From Streptomyces tsukubensis (GTDB lineage: Bacteria; Actinomycetota; Actinomycetes; Streptomycetales; Streptomycetaceae): a DNA stretch of 64,000 nt. Of the stretch, positions 42,498 to 51,276 are shown piece after piece. The position numbers were made by a program, and so were the translations under genes. The DNA lies in contig NZ_CP045178.1 of the NCBI RefSeq assembly GCF_009296025.1, positions 2,914,001 through 2,978,000 on the forward strand, given 5' to 3'. Every line of letters begins with the position of its first letter. Within the stretch, counting starts at the first letter, position 1. A model generated the notes under the pieces. It made no database searches. It saw only the letters and a list, made by a program, of their open reading frames with translations, and had not been told where the DNA came from.

Positions 42498-45362
42498 TCA
42501 CCGCGCGCCCCCCTGTGCCAGGTCCTGCGGGAGGACCGGCAGGTCCTCGGGCAGCAGCGTCGTGAGGACACCCGCGTCCGCCGCCGTCAGGTCCAGCACG
42601 GACAGGTCGATCTCCGCAAGCCGCTGCGCGTGCCGCTCCGTCATCGTCTGGAAGAGCTGACGGGCGCTGCGGCCGTTGCCGAACCCCTCACCGCGCGGCA
42701 GCCTCTCGAAGTACTCGCCGAGCGCGGCCAGTGTCTCCGGCGGGCAGGTGTACTGGTGGCTCCCCGCCTGGTGCTCCACGATGCGCACCAGGTCGGGCGA
42801 CGAGTAGTCGTCGAAGGTCAGGGTGCGGGAGAAGCGGGAGGCGAGACCGGCGTTGGAGGCGAGGAAGCGGTTCATGTCCGCGGGATAGCCGGCCACGATG
42901 ACCACCACCTCGTCGCGGTGGTCCTCCATCAGCTTCACCAGCGTGGCGATGGCCTCGGTGCCGAAGTCGTTGCCGATGCCGTGCGGGACGAGGGAGTACG
43001 CCTCGTCGATGAAGAGCACACCACCGAGGGCCCGCCGGAACATCGCCGTCGTCTTCGGCGCCGTATGACCGACGTACTCCCCCACCAGGTCCCCGCGGTC
43101 CGCCTCGACCAGGTGACCGCGCTCCAGCAGCCCGAGCGCGGCGAGGAAGCCGCCGTAGAGCCTGGCCACCGTCGTCTTGCCGGTGCCGGGGTTGCCCGCG
43201 AAGACCAGGTGGCGGCTGAGCGGCGGCGGGGAGAGCCCCGCGTCCTGCCTGACCTTGACCATCTGCATGAGCTTGGTCATCGTCATGACGTCCCGCTTGA
43301 CGCTGTCCAGGCCGACGAGCCGGTCGAGTTCGGTGCGCAGCTCCGCGAGCCGCTCCTGCGCCGACCGCTCCTCGCCCTCCTCTTCCTTCTTCCCCTTGGC
43401 CTTGCCCGCCTTGCCCGCCTTGGAGTGGGCGCCGCGCCGGGTGGTCCTGCCGCCGTCGGCGGGGCCGCCAGCGACCGCGGTCATACGGCGCGGGGTCCCG
43501 TCCGAGGTGTCGGCCGGGTCCAGGGTGGGCAGTACCGCGTCCTCCACGCCGTCGGCCGTGCAGTCCTCGGCGCGTACGTCGGCCTCGTCGTCGCGCAGCA
43601 GGTCCTGTTCGCAGCCGGAGACCGCGCAGCGGCGCAGTTCGGGGCGGGACTTGGCGCCCGCGTACACGGCGGGGAAGCGGCTGTCGGTGAAGTCGCAGTC
43701 CTCGTAGAGGCCCTCGCCACCCTCCTCGATGAACAGTCCGTTCTTGGCGGCCCTCTCCACGGCCACGGAGCGGATACGGGGCCGCGCGCCGGCCCGTACG
43801 ACGATGCCGCTGCCGCCGCTCTCCCGTATCGCGCCGCCGTCCACGACGGCCGTGGAGTCGGTGTCGAGGACGAGCCCCGAGGAGCCGCTGCGCTCCACCG
43901 TCACGTTCTCCAGGAGGGCGCCGGTGCCGGGGCCGATCTCGATCCCCGAGCCGACGACGTCGCTGATCACGCAGTCCACCAGGAGCGGGCGGTGCGAGGT
44001 GCGGAGCCTGATGCCCAGCCTGCCCCCGCTGACGCGGCACTCGCGCAGGGCCGCGTCGCCGCCGTCCACGCAGACGCCGACCAGTTCGGTCTCGCGTGTC
44101 TCGCAGTCGTGGGCGATCAGTTCGGCGCGTTCCGTGGCGCGTATCCCGTATTCGGGGGTGGAGCTGACGGTGCAGCCGGAGAGCCGGCCGCGGGCGCCCC
44201 CGCCCAGGTGCACGGCGGTGTAGGCGGTGTCCTTGACGGTGCAGCCGGTGAAGGTCAGTTCGGCGTCCCCCACCGCGTAGACGCCGTTCGCACCGGTACG
44301 GGCGAAGGTGGTCTCGTCGGCGGTCGCGGTGGCCTTGCCGGACAGCACGAGGGCGCTGTCCGTGGTGTCCACGGCCCGCACCTTGCGCATTCGGAAGCTG
44401 CTCGATCCGGTGGCGATGAGTGCGGCGCCGCCGGTGTGGTGGAGGTGGCACTCGTCGAGGAGCGCCGCGCTCTCCCCTTCGGCGAGCACACCGGCGCCCT
44501 TGGTGCGGAAGATCTCGCAGGAGCGCAGCCGCACCCCGTACGTGTCGGCGTCCGCGAGTCCGTCCGCGGAGGCGGAGCCAGAGGCACCGTCCCGCTTCCC
44601 CGCGCGGTCCTCCTGGGGGCCGCGCTGTCCCGCGCCCGGCCGGCTGGCGGGGCGGCCGGCCGTACCAGCCAGCCGGATACCCTGCGCGCCCGTCTCGTGC
44701 ACCCGGCACTCACGGAGTACGGCCGACGACCTGACGTCGGCGAAGAGGCCCGCCCCCGTGCTGTGCTTGACCTCGCAGCGAGTGAGCGTCACCTGGGAGG
44801 CGCCGCCCAGGTAGAGGCCCCTGCCCCCCGCCCGGTCGATGATCGTCTCGGTGGCGTCGAGGCGCGCCTCGTCCTCGGCGACGATGCCGTCGCCCTGGCA
44901 GCCGTTGACGGCGCACTGTTCCATCGTGGTGCGGCTGGTGCCCGCCAGCCGGACGGCGGCCGGCGCCGCACCGCTCACCGTGCAGCCGGTGAGGGTGGGC
45001 GCGGCCGACTCGGAGACCTCGATACGGCCGCCGATGATCTCGCAGTCCCGCAGGGTCGGTTCGCCGGAGCGCAGCAGCACCGCGGGCTCTCGGGGCGAGG
45101 ACGCCTCGAAGGTGAGACCGCGCACCTCGGGCGAGCCGCCGTGCGCGGTGAGCGCGGGGCCGCGCGCGGCGACCACCTTGACGCTCCCTGCGCCCTTGTC
45201 GGCCACCAGCGTCACGTCCTTGTCGAGGACGAGGCTCTCGGTGTAGGTGCCGGGGCGGATGGTGATGGTGGTACCGGGTCCGGCGGCGCGCAGGGCGGCG
45301 CCGATGGTCCGGTGCGCGCCCCAACTGCCCGGCGCCACCCGCTGCTGCTTGCCGCCCTTCAC
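42498..45362 (-). CDS. Beta-helix/AAA+ ATPase fusion (EccA-like)
   Basis: 954 residues from GTG 45362, chosen because GGGAGGT lies seven bases upstream. The frame is also open further 5' through a repeat tract. Residues 1-600 are short strand repeats with Gly-Val-x-Val and Asp-Cys-x-Ile patterns (pectate-lyase-type right-handed beta-helix). A Lys/Glu-rich hinge follows (about 640-665). The C-terminal 280 residues are a CbxX/EccA-type AAA+ domain with Walker A GNPGTGKTTVA (about 718) and Walker B GVLFIDEAYSL (about 780). EccA in mycobacteria has TPRs in place of the beta-helix. A role in remodelling secretion substrates is inferred. Confidence 0.88.
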   Translation of the reverse strand: MKGGKQQRVAPGSWGAHRTIGAALRAAGPGTTITIRPGTYTESLVLDKDVTLVADKGAGSVKVVAARGPALTAHGGSPEVRGLTFEASSPREPAVLLRSGEPTLRDCEIIGGRIEVSESAAPTLTGCTVSGAAPAAVRLAGTSRTTMEQCAVNGCQGDGIVAEDEARLDATETIIDRAGGRGLYLGGASQVTLTRCEVKHSTGAGLFADVRSSAVLRECRVHETGAQGIRLAGTAGRPASRPGAGQRGPQEDRAGKRDGASGSASADGLADADTYGVRLRSCEIFRTKGAGVLAEGESAALLDECHLHHTGGAALIATGSSSFRMRKVRAVDTTDSALVLSGKATATADETTFARTGANGVYAVGDAELTFTGCTVKDTAYTAVHLGGGARGRLSGCTVSSTPEYGIRATERAELIAHDCETRETELVGVCVDGGDAALRECRVSGGRLGIRLRTSHRPLLVDCVISDVVGSGIEIGPGTGALLENVTVERSGSSGLVLDTDSTAVVDGGAIRESGGSGIVVRAGARPRIRSVAVERAAKNGLFIEEGGEGLYEDCDFTDSRFPAVYAGAKSRPELRRCAVSGCEQDLLRDDEADVRAEDCTADGVEDAVLPTLDPADTSDGTPRRMTAVAGGPADGGRTTRRGAHSKAGKAGKAKGKKEEEGEERSAQERLAELRTELDRLVGLDSVKRDVMTMTKLMQMVKVRQDAGLSPPPLSRHLVFAGNPGTGKTTVARLYGGFLAALGLLERGHLVEADRGDLVGEYVGHTAPKTTAMFRRALGGVLFIDEAYSLVPHGIGNDFGTEAIATLVKLMEDHRDEVVVIVAGYPADMNRFLASNAGLASRFSRTLTFDDYSSPDLVRIVEHQAGSHQYTCPPETLAALGEYFERLPRGEGFGNGRSARQLFQTMTERHAQRLAEIDLSVLDLTAADAGVLTTLLPEDLPVLPQDLAQGGAR

Positions 45363-45633
45363 CGTGCCGACCTCCCGACGGGCCGCCGCACGGACCGCGT
45401 GGCAGACCTCCGAACGCACCGCGTGGCGGACCTCCGTACGGGCCGCGTGGCGGAACTCCGTACGGGCCGTGTGGCGGAACTCCGAACGCACCGCGTGGCG
45501 GACCTCCGTACGGGCCGCGTGGCGGAACTCCGTACGGGCCTCCCGGCGGACCCGCCGACGGCCGGCGCGAGGCGCACCTCACGGCCGGTGGACGGGGAGG
45601 GAACCGGGAGAACCTGACGAACCGGGAGCCGCG
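45363..45633. repeat. Intergenic tract of about 30-bp repeats upstream of the beta-helix/AAA gene
   Basis: Between about 45380 and 45590 the phrases ccgcgtggcggacctccg and cgtacgggccgcgtggcgg alternate in units of about 30 bases. Several frames stay open through it (one reads EVRHAVRSE-like). With the start at 45362 the tract is a transcribed leader between eccD and the next gene. Confidence 0.75.
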
Positions 45634-46980
45634 TCACAGCGAGCCTCCGAGGTTCATGAGCCCCTCGAAGACACCGAACACACCGACGGCGAGCGGCACG
45701 CACAGCATGGCGAGGAGACTGGCGAGACCCGTGAGCCACTTGGGCCGCTCGGTCAGGTCCACCGTCCGCACGGCCGCACGGAAGGCCATGCCGAGACCGC
45801 ACGCGGTCAGCACGATGCCGACACCGAAGGCGACGAGCGCGCCGGGGACCGGCCTGTCGAACAGCACCTCTGGCAGCCGGGCGAGGAGGGCGACCAGGCC
45901 CGCCGTGCCGACGGCCAGCTGCGGGGCGACGGCGGGAAGCAGCCGGGACGAACCGGCGTCCAGCAGGACGGCGACGCTCGCGCAGCCGAGCAGCCCGAAG
46001 GCGTACGCGTCCTCCGACATGCACAGCAGCATGAAGCAGCAGCCGAGCACCACCGCGAACAGGATGGTCAGGAAGGCCAGCAGGCGGTTGCCGCGCCTGA
46101 CGGCCGCGGCGACCTCCTCGCTCTCCCGCATCGGCCGGTCGGGCTGCGGGGCGGGGGCGAGGACGGCGATCTGGCTGGCCGCCCGCGGCAGTACGCGGAA
46201 GAGCAGCAGGATGACGGCGGCGACCGTGCCCGCCATGGCGTACCGGTCGGCGCCCAGGATCGCCAGGGGGATCGCGAGCACCGCGGCGAGAACGCTGAGA
46301 ACCATCACCACGACCGTGGAGACGGCGGGCACGGCGAGCAGCGCCGCCAGAGCGCCGACGAGGACCGAGAGCGAGACCACGACCGGGGTGGCCACCGGGC
46401 CGTGCAGCGGCAGTCCGATACCGGCGGCGGTCACCAGCGGCACGGCGGCCAGCGCCATGACCTGCCGCACCCCCGCGGGGACCGGCCAGCTCTTCCGCGT
46501 CGCGTACCAGGCGGTGAGCGCCGAGACCAGGCCGAGCAGGAAGAACATCACGGCGGCCGGCCCGGCCTGCTGGCGCGTGCCGAGCGTACCGGCGGCCAGC
46601 GTGCTGCCGAAGAGCCCGGCGATGATGACGGAGAGCGCGCGGTTGCGCGCGTTCCAGCGTTGGATGTCCTCGTTGGCCGCGGACACCTGGTCGTCGAGAT
46701 CGGTGATGGAGAGGTCGAGGTCCTCGTCCGCGCGTGCGTCGCGCAGATAGAGGACAGCGCCGTCCACCACCCCTGAGGCCTCCAGCGAGTCACCGGAGGG
46801 GAACGGCAGGGAACCGGCGATGGCCAGCGACCACACCGGGGGCATCGCCTCCGACTCCTCCTCGCCGCACAGCGTGGCGAGGCGGGGGGCGTACTCCGCG
46901 ATGGGGGCACGCACGGGCAACGCGAGATCCACGCGCTTGCGTTCACCGATCACGGTGACGCGGCAGCGTTCATCGGGCAC
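45634..46980 (-). CDS. eccD: Type VII secretion membrane protein EccD
   Basis: 448 residues, GTG 46980 with AAGGA upstream. Residues 1-90 are a ubiquitin-like YukD fold (RVTVIGERKRVDLALPV, DGAVLYLRDA). From about residue 120 about eleven hydrophobic segments follow (LSVIIAGLFGSTLAAG, AAVMFFLLGLVSALTAW and others). This is the channel-forming subunit of actinobacterial ESX systems. It is 128 bases downstream of the second Esx gene. Confidence 0.92.
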   Translation of the reverse strand: MPDERCRVTVIGERKRVDLALPVRAPIAEYAPRLATLCGEEESEAMPPVWSLAIAGSLPFPSGDSLEASGVVDGAVLYLRDARADEDLDLSITDLDDQVSAANEDIQRWNARNRALSVIIAGLFGSTLAAGTLGTRQQAGPAAVMFFLLGLVSALTAWYATRKSWPVPAGVRQVMALAAVPLVTAAGIGLPLHGPVATPVVVSLSVLVGALAALLAVPAVSTVVVMVLSVLAAVLAIPLAILGADRYAMAGTVAAVILLLFRVLPRAASQIAVLAPAPQPDRPMRESEEVAAAVRRGNRLLAFLTILFAVVLGCCFMLLCMSEDAYAFGLLGCASVAVLLDAGSSRLLPAVAPQLAVGTAGLVALLARLPEVLFDRPVPGALVAFGVGIVLTACGLGMAFRAAVRTVDLTERPKWLTGLASLLAMLCVPLAVGVFGVFEGLMNLGGSL

Positions 46981-47069
46981 GAGGTCGTCTTCCTTCTCCC
47001 GGCTCCTGCCGGCCCTGCCCGGTCACGCACGGGACCCCCGCGCCGGTCCCGGTCCTCCGGGCTCCAGAG

Positions 47070-47087
47070 GAGCCGCATAAGCGGCTC
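47070..47087 (-). terminator. Small hairpin just after the second Esx gene
   Basis: A 7-bp GC stem (47070-47076 with 47081-47087) around ATAA lies 22 bases past the Esx stop. It may attenuate or stabilise the Esx transcript so that eccD is made at a lower level. Confidence 0.4.
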
Positions 47088-47108
47088 GTGAGAGCCGCAC
47101 AACTGCGG

Positions 47109-47423
47109 TCAGTGCTTCCAGGTGGAAACGTTGGACCACTCTGCTTCGCTGTAGTTGTTCCAGTTCACGTCCATCGCGTGAGCGATGCGGCCGAGCACAC
47201 CTTCAGGACCGAACAGCCCCTCGGCCGAGATGTCCCACTCGTTCTGCATGTCCTGGTAGTACGTGGCCGCCTGGCTCTGGCTCCAGGCCTCGGCCAGCGG
47301 AGCCAGCTTGCCCTTCAGCGCCGCCAGCTCGTCGGAGATCTGCGCGGCCCGGCCGTTCAGCCACTTGCCCGCGGCTCCGAGCCCTTCACCCACATAGATG
47401 GTGGTTCCGTCGATGTTGCTCAT
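47109..47423 (-). CDS. WXG100-family (Esx) protein, degenerate W-S-Q turn
   Basis: 104 residues, ATG 47423 with GAGGAG upstream. A typical Esx helical hairpin, but the turn is AEAWSQSQAA (W47-S-Q49) instead of W-x-G. The C-terminus has NYSEAEW, which fits the Y-x-x-x-[D/E] export signal. It pairs with the gene 90 bases upstream, as Esx proteins usually form heterodimers. Paired with EccD and EccC, it is a probable core substrate. Confidence 0.88.
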   Translation of the reverse strand: MSNIDGTTIYVGEGLGAAGKWLNGRAAQISDELAALKGKLAPLAEAWSQSQAATYYQDMQNEWDISAEGLFGPEGVLGRIAHAMDVNWNNYSEAEWSNVSTWKH

Positions 47424-47513
47424 CCGTGCTCCTCGTCCAATGCCTGGTCACGCCGGCGAAGATGCGATCCCGTCATGGGTCCTACGGGCCCGTCAGGCGA
47501 GTCGCGGTACAGG

Positions 47514-47897
47514 TCAGGAGAAATTGGTCGGGGTCGGCGAGCCGCCCCCGCCGGGCGAAGGGATGTCGGCGCCGAGCGCGGTCAGGTTCGAGAGGTTCTG
47601 GGACTCGGACTCGGAGTAGTTGATGTAGCTGCCCTTGAGCCCCTGGGAGATACCGTGCAACGCCCGGTGCAGCATCTGGGCGTAGTTGTCGTACTCCTGC
47701 ATCAACGTCTGGAACTGGTTGTGCGCGATGCCCTGCCAGTCCGCTTCGAGGCTGAGCACGTAGGTCTTGATCTGCTGGAGCTCGGCCGCGATCTCGCTCG
47801 CGGTCCGCTCCGCGTCCGCGGACGCGTTGGCAAGGTACTCGGGGGTTACACGGTACTGAACACCACCGACGCTGGTGGTGGGCGGCTGCTCCGCCAT
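47514..47897 (-). CDS. WXG100-family (Esx) protein
   Basis: 127 residues. ATG 47897 is chosen over an upstream frame start because GGGAGG is 10 bases before it and the WXG fold begins right after. EADWQGIAHN holds W54-Q-G56. The tail has INYSESE (Y-x-x-x-E export signal) and ends in a Gly/Pro-rich stretch. First gene of the secretion operon. Confidence 0.9.
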   Translation of the reverse strand: MAEQPPTTSVGGVQYRVTPEYLANASADAERTASEIAAELQQIKTYVLSLEADWQGIAHNQFQTLMQEYDNYAQMLHRALHGISQGLKGSYINYSESESQNLSNLTALGADIPSPGGGGSPTPTNFS

Positions 47898-49701
47898 AGC
47901 GGGTCCGCCTCCCTTCGCTGATAACTGTTCGGACGCCCAATTCGGCATCTCGGAGCGGGAATTCACCTACGGCCGACAGCGACACCCGCCATGCCCCGCG
48001 CACGGGTACGTGACGAGCGAACGCGGACGGTAGTCCATCGTTCACGACAGGGCGCGCCCGTGGGCGGCACCCTGCGAACCACTCCGGTCCCCGCACGAAT
48101 GCGATGGCGCTCCCTGGCGCGTGTGCGCGGAACCGTTATCGGTGCACGGTGCCACGTACCCGCCCACCAGTCCACACGCACCAGAACCCACGCGCGGTTC
48201 CCGTACCTGAGCCAAAGCCCGGGGCCCACGCACAGTCGACGCACGAAAAGTCGCAGGGAAGTTTCCCCCCGCACCGAGTAGGAACCGGAACGCGTTGATC
48301 CTACGCCAGAGGTCGCCTGCTGGTTAAGCCCGTTGATTACCTGTGACATTTTACGAGGGACCCCGGAGGCATTCACAACCCCTCAACATTTCCGCACCGA
48401 CGGGGCCATACCTCTGGGCCCGGCCGCGGCCCGCCGGGGAACGCGGGCACCGCACCCCACCCACCCCGGGACAAACCCACCACACCCTCAAGCACGCACT
48501 CCGTGCGCACATTATGGGCCCATTTTCTCCATCTCGGCCGGATTCACCTCGCCTCAACACCCCTGTACGCATGGTGATATTGACGGGCGAGAACCAAAAA
48601 ACCGACAAGGGAGCGGAAAGGATCACCATTCGACAGAAGTCGGCGCCGGTGACAACGGCGCCGGCGGTTCTCGCGGCAGCAGCGGCGGCGAACACCAGGA
48701 GCCACACCTACGAGCCCAGCCAGCGAGCCCCGTACCACGATGATCATGGCTGTGGCCTGCGGGCATCCGCCGCGACCAAGGACATCGCGCGGCCACACCC
48801 GCCGGGCGTCGGCCCCGTTGACGGGCAGGTGAATATTTAGGTGCCCGGGAAACCGTCACAGTTATTTAACAAACTAAACCGGCGGGTAACCAGCGAGAGG
48901 CGACGACCGAGGCCGTCACACATAACTCCGTCACCCACCGGCCCGATTCAGCCGACCCGGCCTCGCGGCTCGCAACTCGATCACCCCAGCTCACGACCGC
49001 ACAGAAGCCGCCGCCACCAGTACATCCATCAGTACTGCCGCCACTACCGCCACTACCGATGCCGCTATTCGCAGAGCGCCACCGGAGCCGATTCGGCCAA
49101 CAGGCTTGTTTCGCAGGGGTCATGAGGAACGAGGAAGCCGACAGCCTCGCTCGCACGGCACGAGAGAACCGGACACAGGCACGCGCCGACACGTCGGACA
49201 ATGAGCATCAAGCTCAAATCCCGCTCAAATCCTGATAGTTGTCTTGACCCGTAGATGCGCGCCACGTAATTTTCGTCACGCTGAATCCCGCGCCGAATCG
49301 CACGCCGAATGCCCCGAGGAGGGAAGCGGCGGGAGCGATGCGGCAAAAAGGGAAAGACGGACGGCGTCAAGCATCTGCTGTCCGACGCTTCAGTGCAGAC
49401 GAATGGGAGTACCCCATCCGGGCGGAGTCGAGGGGTACGACTTCGGCGATCACGGTGAATGCACCGACCGGGAAAGATTCTCGGCGCGGACCAAACCGAC
49501 CGCCCTGTCCTTTTCTCCTGAGCACCCGGAGCGCGGAGTACGGCAAGGCCTCCTCTGCTCGCGGGGCCGTCGCGGGATCCCCGGGAATTCAAGGTCCCGG
49601 AGGGGGCGTCCCCATCACGTCGCACAAGTCGTGGGTTTGCCGACGCGCTCAGGGGTCACGCGGAGGGATGTCCCCATTGTCGAGTACAGCAAAGGTCGTG
49701 A
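47898..49701. other. 1.8-kb region without a convincing gene
   Basis: Short frames on both strands lack codon bias and recognisable domains. The stretch is less GC-rich than its surroundings near 48250-48360 and 48580-48880 (runs such as gaatattta and ttatttaacaaactaaacc). It must hold the promoter of the Esx operon and that of the CsbD gene. Confidence 0.6.
48298..48327 (-). promoter_or_regulatory. Candidate promoter reading toward the Esx operon
   Basis: On the minus strand TTAACC (48327-48322) and TAGGAT (48303-48298) are 18 bases apart, fitting a vegetative actinomycete promoter. It would give a leader of about 400 bases. Confidence 0.3.
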
Positions 49702-49881
49702 ATGACTGTGGCAGCCGACGAGAAGGCCAAGGCCAAGGGCGAGCAGGTCAAGGGCAAGACGGAGGAGACCGCGGGCCGCGCCGTGGGGAACGAACGGCTT
49801 GAGGCCAAGGGGCAGGCGGACAAGTCCAAGGGGGACGCCCGACAGGCCAAGGAGAAGACGAAGGATGCCTTCAAGCCCTGA
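49702..49881 (+). CDS. CsbD-family stress-response protein
   Basis: 59 residues, ATG 49702 with AAAGG six bases upstream. Lys/Ala/Gly/Glu-rich with the CsbD pattern KAKGEQVKGKTEETAGRAVG and LEAKGQADKSKGDARQAK. The family is small, soluble and induced by general stress; biochemical role unknown. It is a single-gene unit followed by a strong terminator. Confidence 0.9.
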   Translation: MTVAADEKAKAKGEQVKGKTEETAGRAVGNERLEAKGQADKSKGDARQAKEKTKDAFKP

Positions 49882-49911
49882 ACCAAGCCGTGAACACGCT
49901 GGTCAAGGCAG

Positions 49912-49952
49912 ACGGTACGGTCCGGCAGGTGCGCCCTGCCGGACCGTACCGT
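49912..49952 (+). terminator. Perfect 18-bp terminator hairpin after csbD
   Basis: Arms 49912-49929 and 49935-49952 are perfect complements around the loop TGCGC, 31 bases after the CsbD stop. Confidence 0.85.
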
Positions 49953-50086
49953 TGTGCGCACGGCACGCACGGCTCGCGCGGCCCGGACAGCGTCCGCGCC
50001 GCGCCGGCCTTGGAACCGAGAGGCGCCCGTACCGCGCGCCCCTTGGAAAGAGGAGGCCGAAGGAGAGGCCGGCCGAGGGGGCGGAG

Positions 50087-50395
50087 TCACGCCGGAGCCC
50101 GGCCGTCGTGTGCGACCGACTCATCGGGCACTGATTCGAGTTGACGGGTCACCCAGGTGGTGACGAGGTCCAGCAGACCGGGATCGTCCGGCTCGCGCGC
50201 CGGACGGCGGCGGGAGGCGATGGAAGGGCGGCCGAGGTTCCGCGCCGGCCTGGCCGTGTCGCCGTCACAGTGCGGGGCGCCGGAGCCGTGCGGCAGCAGG
50301 ACGGTGGGGTGCGGACCCGGCCCTGCGGGGAGGGTCGGAGTGCCCGGCAGACCGGTACCGTCTCCTGCGGTGACGGTCATGTCAATGTCGGGCAA
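50087..50395 (-). pseudogene. Remnant of an alpha/beta hydrolase gene
   Basis: A 102-residue frame starts like an alpha/beta hydrolase (GTGLPGTPTLPAGPGPHPTV, LLPHGSG) and ends like one (PGLLDLVTTWVTRQLESVP). The whole catalytic middle is missing, replaced by about 30 Arg/Pro-rich residues. An internal deletion is the simplest reading. It is divergent from the ArsR-like gene, a common pairing of regulator and hydrolase. Confidence 0.55.
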
Positions 50396-50469
50396 GGCTT
50401 CGCCTTTCGATCGCCATCTAGGACCAGTATCACCGGCGCGAACGTTATCAGATATGAGATCACAAATTC

Positions 50470-51138
50470 ATGGCTTCCGCGAATCTGCTTCTCCACCCCG
50501 TACGGATGCGTATCGTGCAGACCCTGCTCGGCGCCGACGAGCTGACCACGGCCCAACTGCGCGAGCGGTTGCCTGACATCCCACCGGCCACGATGTACCG
50601 GCAGGTCGCGACTCTCGCGCAGGCGGGCATATTGGAAGTGGTGCGGGAAAGGCCGGTCAGGGGCACTGTCGAACGCAGCTACCGGGTCCGTCAGGACAGG
50701 GCCGTCGTGGACGCGGACGCCCGGTCCACCATGACGAGGGAAGAGCACCACCAGTCCTTCGCCGTCTTCACCGGCGGCATGATGGCCGACTTCGACAGGT
50801 ACCTGGCGCGGGAGGACGCGGACCCCGCCAGGGATGGCCTCCTCTACCGGCAGGGCGCGGTGTCGCTGACCGACGACGAGTTCGCGGCACTCACCGAAGA
50901 ACTCGAAGCCGTCGTCGCCCGCCGTGCGGGGACCACCCCGGGCGACGGCCGCACCCGCCACATCGTGAGCTTCGTGGTGGTGCCGGACGCGTCCGTCGGC
51001 GCCGGGTCCACCGGTGCCGGTGCCGCTGACGCCGCCACAGCGACCGGGGACAGCGGCGCGGAGGTGCCTGAGGTGCCTGAGGTGCCTGAGGTGCCTGAGG
51101 TGCCTGAGGTGCCTGAGGTGCCTGAGGCAGGCTCCTGA
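50470..51138 (+). CDS. Winged-helix transcriptional regulator (ArsR-like HTH)
   Basis: 222 residues, ATG 50470. Residues 1-75 form a winged helix (NLLLHPVRMRIVQTLL, TTAQLRERLPDIPPATMYRQ as recognition helix). The remaining part is helical and probably senses a ligand or dimerises. The last 30 residues are a run of Glu-Val-Pro triplets. The 74 bases to the divergent hydrolase remnant hold the AT-rich stretch ttatcagatatgagatca, a plausible own operator. Confidence 0.85.
   Translation: MASANLLLHPVRMRIVQTLLGADELTTAQLRERLPDIPPATMYRQVATLAQAGILEVVRERPVRGTVERSYRVRQDRAVVDADARSTMTREEHHQSFAVFTGGMMADFDRYLAREDADPARDGLLYRQGAVSLTDDEFAALTEELEAVVARRAGTTPGDGRTRHIVSFVVVPDASVGAGSTGAGAADAATATGDSGAEVPEVPEVPEVPEVPEVPEVPEAGS
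51061..51123 (+). repeat. 9-bp tandem repeat (gaggtgcct) x7
   Basis: Seven perfect in-frame units encode (EVP)n at the C-terminus of the ArsR-like regulator. Copy-number change by multiples of nine would keep the frame. Confidence 0.95.
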
Positions 51139-51276
51139 GGGTTCACCGTCGTGAACACCTCGGCGCTCCGGACGGGCCGGACTGCCGACGGCACCCCGCC
51201 CCACCTGCCCGCGTCGCGCCCCACGCCTCCCGGCCGCACAGTGGAACAGACCGCCGGAACGGGGAAGGAGCACGGC

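Noticed and set aside
42288..45617. 1109-codon plus-strand frame opposite the beta-helix/AAA gene
   Set aside because: No domain, Arg/Val/Gly-rich shadow; the minus-strand AAA+ motifs are decisive.
48343..49705. Short frames on both strands in the gene-poor region
   Set aside because: No ribosome binding site, codon bias or recognisable motif; mutually overlapping.
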